From: Gautieria morchelliformis
Lineage: Eukaryota; Basidiomycota; Agaricomycetes; Gomphales; Gomphaceae
Direction: 5' to 3'
NCBI GenBank assembly: GCA_015179125.1
Contig: WHVA01000421.1
Location: 1 to 64,000, forward strand
DNA: 64,000 nucleotides
Positions 63,315-64,000 of this stretch are shown here, piece after piece. The position numbers and the translations under genes are program-made. A model generated the notes under the pieces. The model worked only from the letters and a program-made list of their open reading frames with translations. It was not told where the DNA came from and ran no database searches. Positions within the stretch are counted from its first letter, which is position 1, and each line of letters opens with the position of its first letter.

Positions 63315-64000
63315 TCCCCATGGTCTCTTTTGCGTTTCCTTTGTGTCCCTCTTTGGGTTCTCTTTGCGATGTGTGTCTTATTCAGACGTTCCTTTGTCAC
63401 GTCCAATTAGTGACGTGTGGGCAATGGCCGGTTGAGATGTGTTCCTTTGTGATACGTTCCTTCGTGAGTCTTGACGCACGTCTCCGAGTTCCGATATCCT
63501 CCGATACGTTGCGCGCCACTGGAACTTGTGCTGTAAGCGTGTGCTAATTTCATACTTTTAAATTTTGAACGATATTCTTCACTCAGCGTGATAATAAGCA
63601 GTCTAACAGCAGAGATCGGCGACACTTTGGGTCACACAGCGGACATGTATGACGGACTGACCATCGATGCAATGCGGGTATATTTGTAGGGGGCTGTCTT
63701 CGGCGGGAATGATTTGCGGACAAGCTAAAGTCATGGAGGGGACTGAGTGTCAGTGACTCTTAGGAGCTCGGTAGACAAGCGATGCCCAACAAGCTAAGCG
63801 GTAAGCAACCTTGTTCTGAGCCGGATGCAAGTCCCTATGGTCAACGCGCTGGATGCTTCAAGTAATGCGGGGTGAACGGACACTCGTCGACCACTGGTAT
63901 GACATTATAGCACCATCGCGTGCATCTTGGTCCCTTATCCTGCGACGCCCACCGCCTCAACATCGCTATTACTTACACTCTCTTCTCTACTCGACCAACG
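63315..64000 (+). repeat. dispersed repeat, second copy of 10092-10766, runs off the window
   Basis: Aligns with 10092-10766 in the same orientation, with about 40 extra bp near 63548-63590. Similarity is still strong at the last base of the window. Confidence 0.8.

Overview
The window looks like a repeat-rich block of a filamentous basidiomycete nuclear genome, most likely Agaricomycetes. The evidence is short introns of about 50-60 nt with GT..AG ends, Tad1-like LINEs, Ty1/copia and Ty3/gypsy elements, a hAT transposon, and remains of typical agaricomycete host genes (C2-NACHT-WD40 NLR, serine carboxypeptidase, purine permease). Nearly all of it is transposon or decayed DNA. I found no host gene I would call intact, and no tRNA, rRNA or CRISPR.

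Layout. 1-7.2 kb: a 5'-truncated LINE on the minus strand, a copy of a promoter-like repeat, then a young copia element (Copia-1, 2729-7218) with identical LTRs and a 5-bp target duplication. 7.2-12.6 kb: a graveyard of host gene pieces (aminoglycoside-phosphotransferase-like, C2/NLR N-terminus, phosphoesterase, Baeyer-Villiger-type monooxygenase, serine carboxypeptidase). 12.9-15.3 kb: an uncharacterised transposase-like gene cut by a noncoding repeat called R943 here. 15.7-17.1 kb: two LINE 3' ends forming a palindrome of about 1 kb. 17.1-24.5 kb: a gypsy gag region, a solo LTR and a copia element with one 1414-codon frame (Copia-2). 24.5-28.3 kb: a hAT transposase interrupted by a second R943 copy. 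28.3-36.3 kb: mostly noncoding, with a minisatellite, hairpins and a 1-kb inverted repeat. 36.4-40.8 kb: LINE-A with a solo LTR inserted. 41.1-42.9 kb: a duplicated set of host-like exons. 43.2-49.0 kb: a rearranged gypsy element (Gypsy-B) with two insertions. 49.0-55.3 kb: LINE-B with an internal inversion. 56.4-60.2 kb: a decayed C2-NACHT-WD40 NLR gene on the minus strand. 62.3-62.9 kb: a purine permease pseudogene. 63.3-64 kb: a repeat shared with 10.1-10.8 kb.

The main signals are: (1) Copia-2 carries mismatched LTRs and flanks, and its 5' LTR is almost identical to a solo LTR 20 kb away, which suggests a recombinant element; (2) its Gag-Pol ATG lies inside the primer-binding site; (3) a module with the core TATTTATA recurs at six loci; (4) an NLR 5' fragment is joined to a phosphoesterase fragment inside an intron; (5) several sizeable palindromes and inversions occur. 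Boundaries come from reading and comparing copies by eye, and percent identities are rough unless stated as exact.
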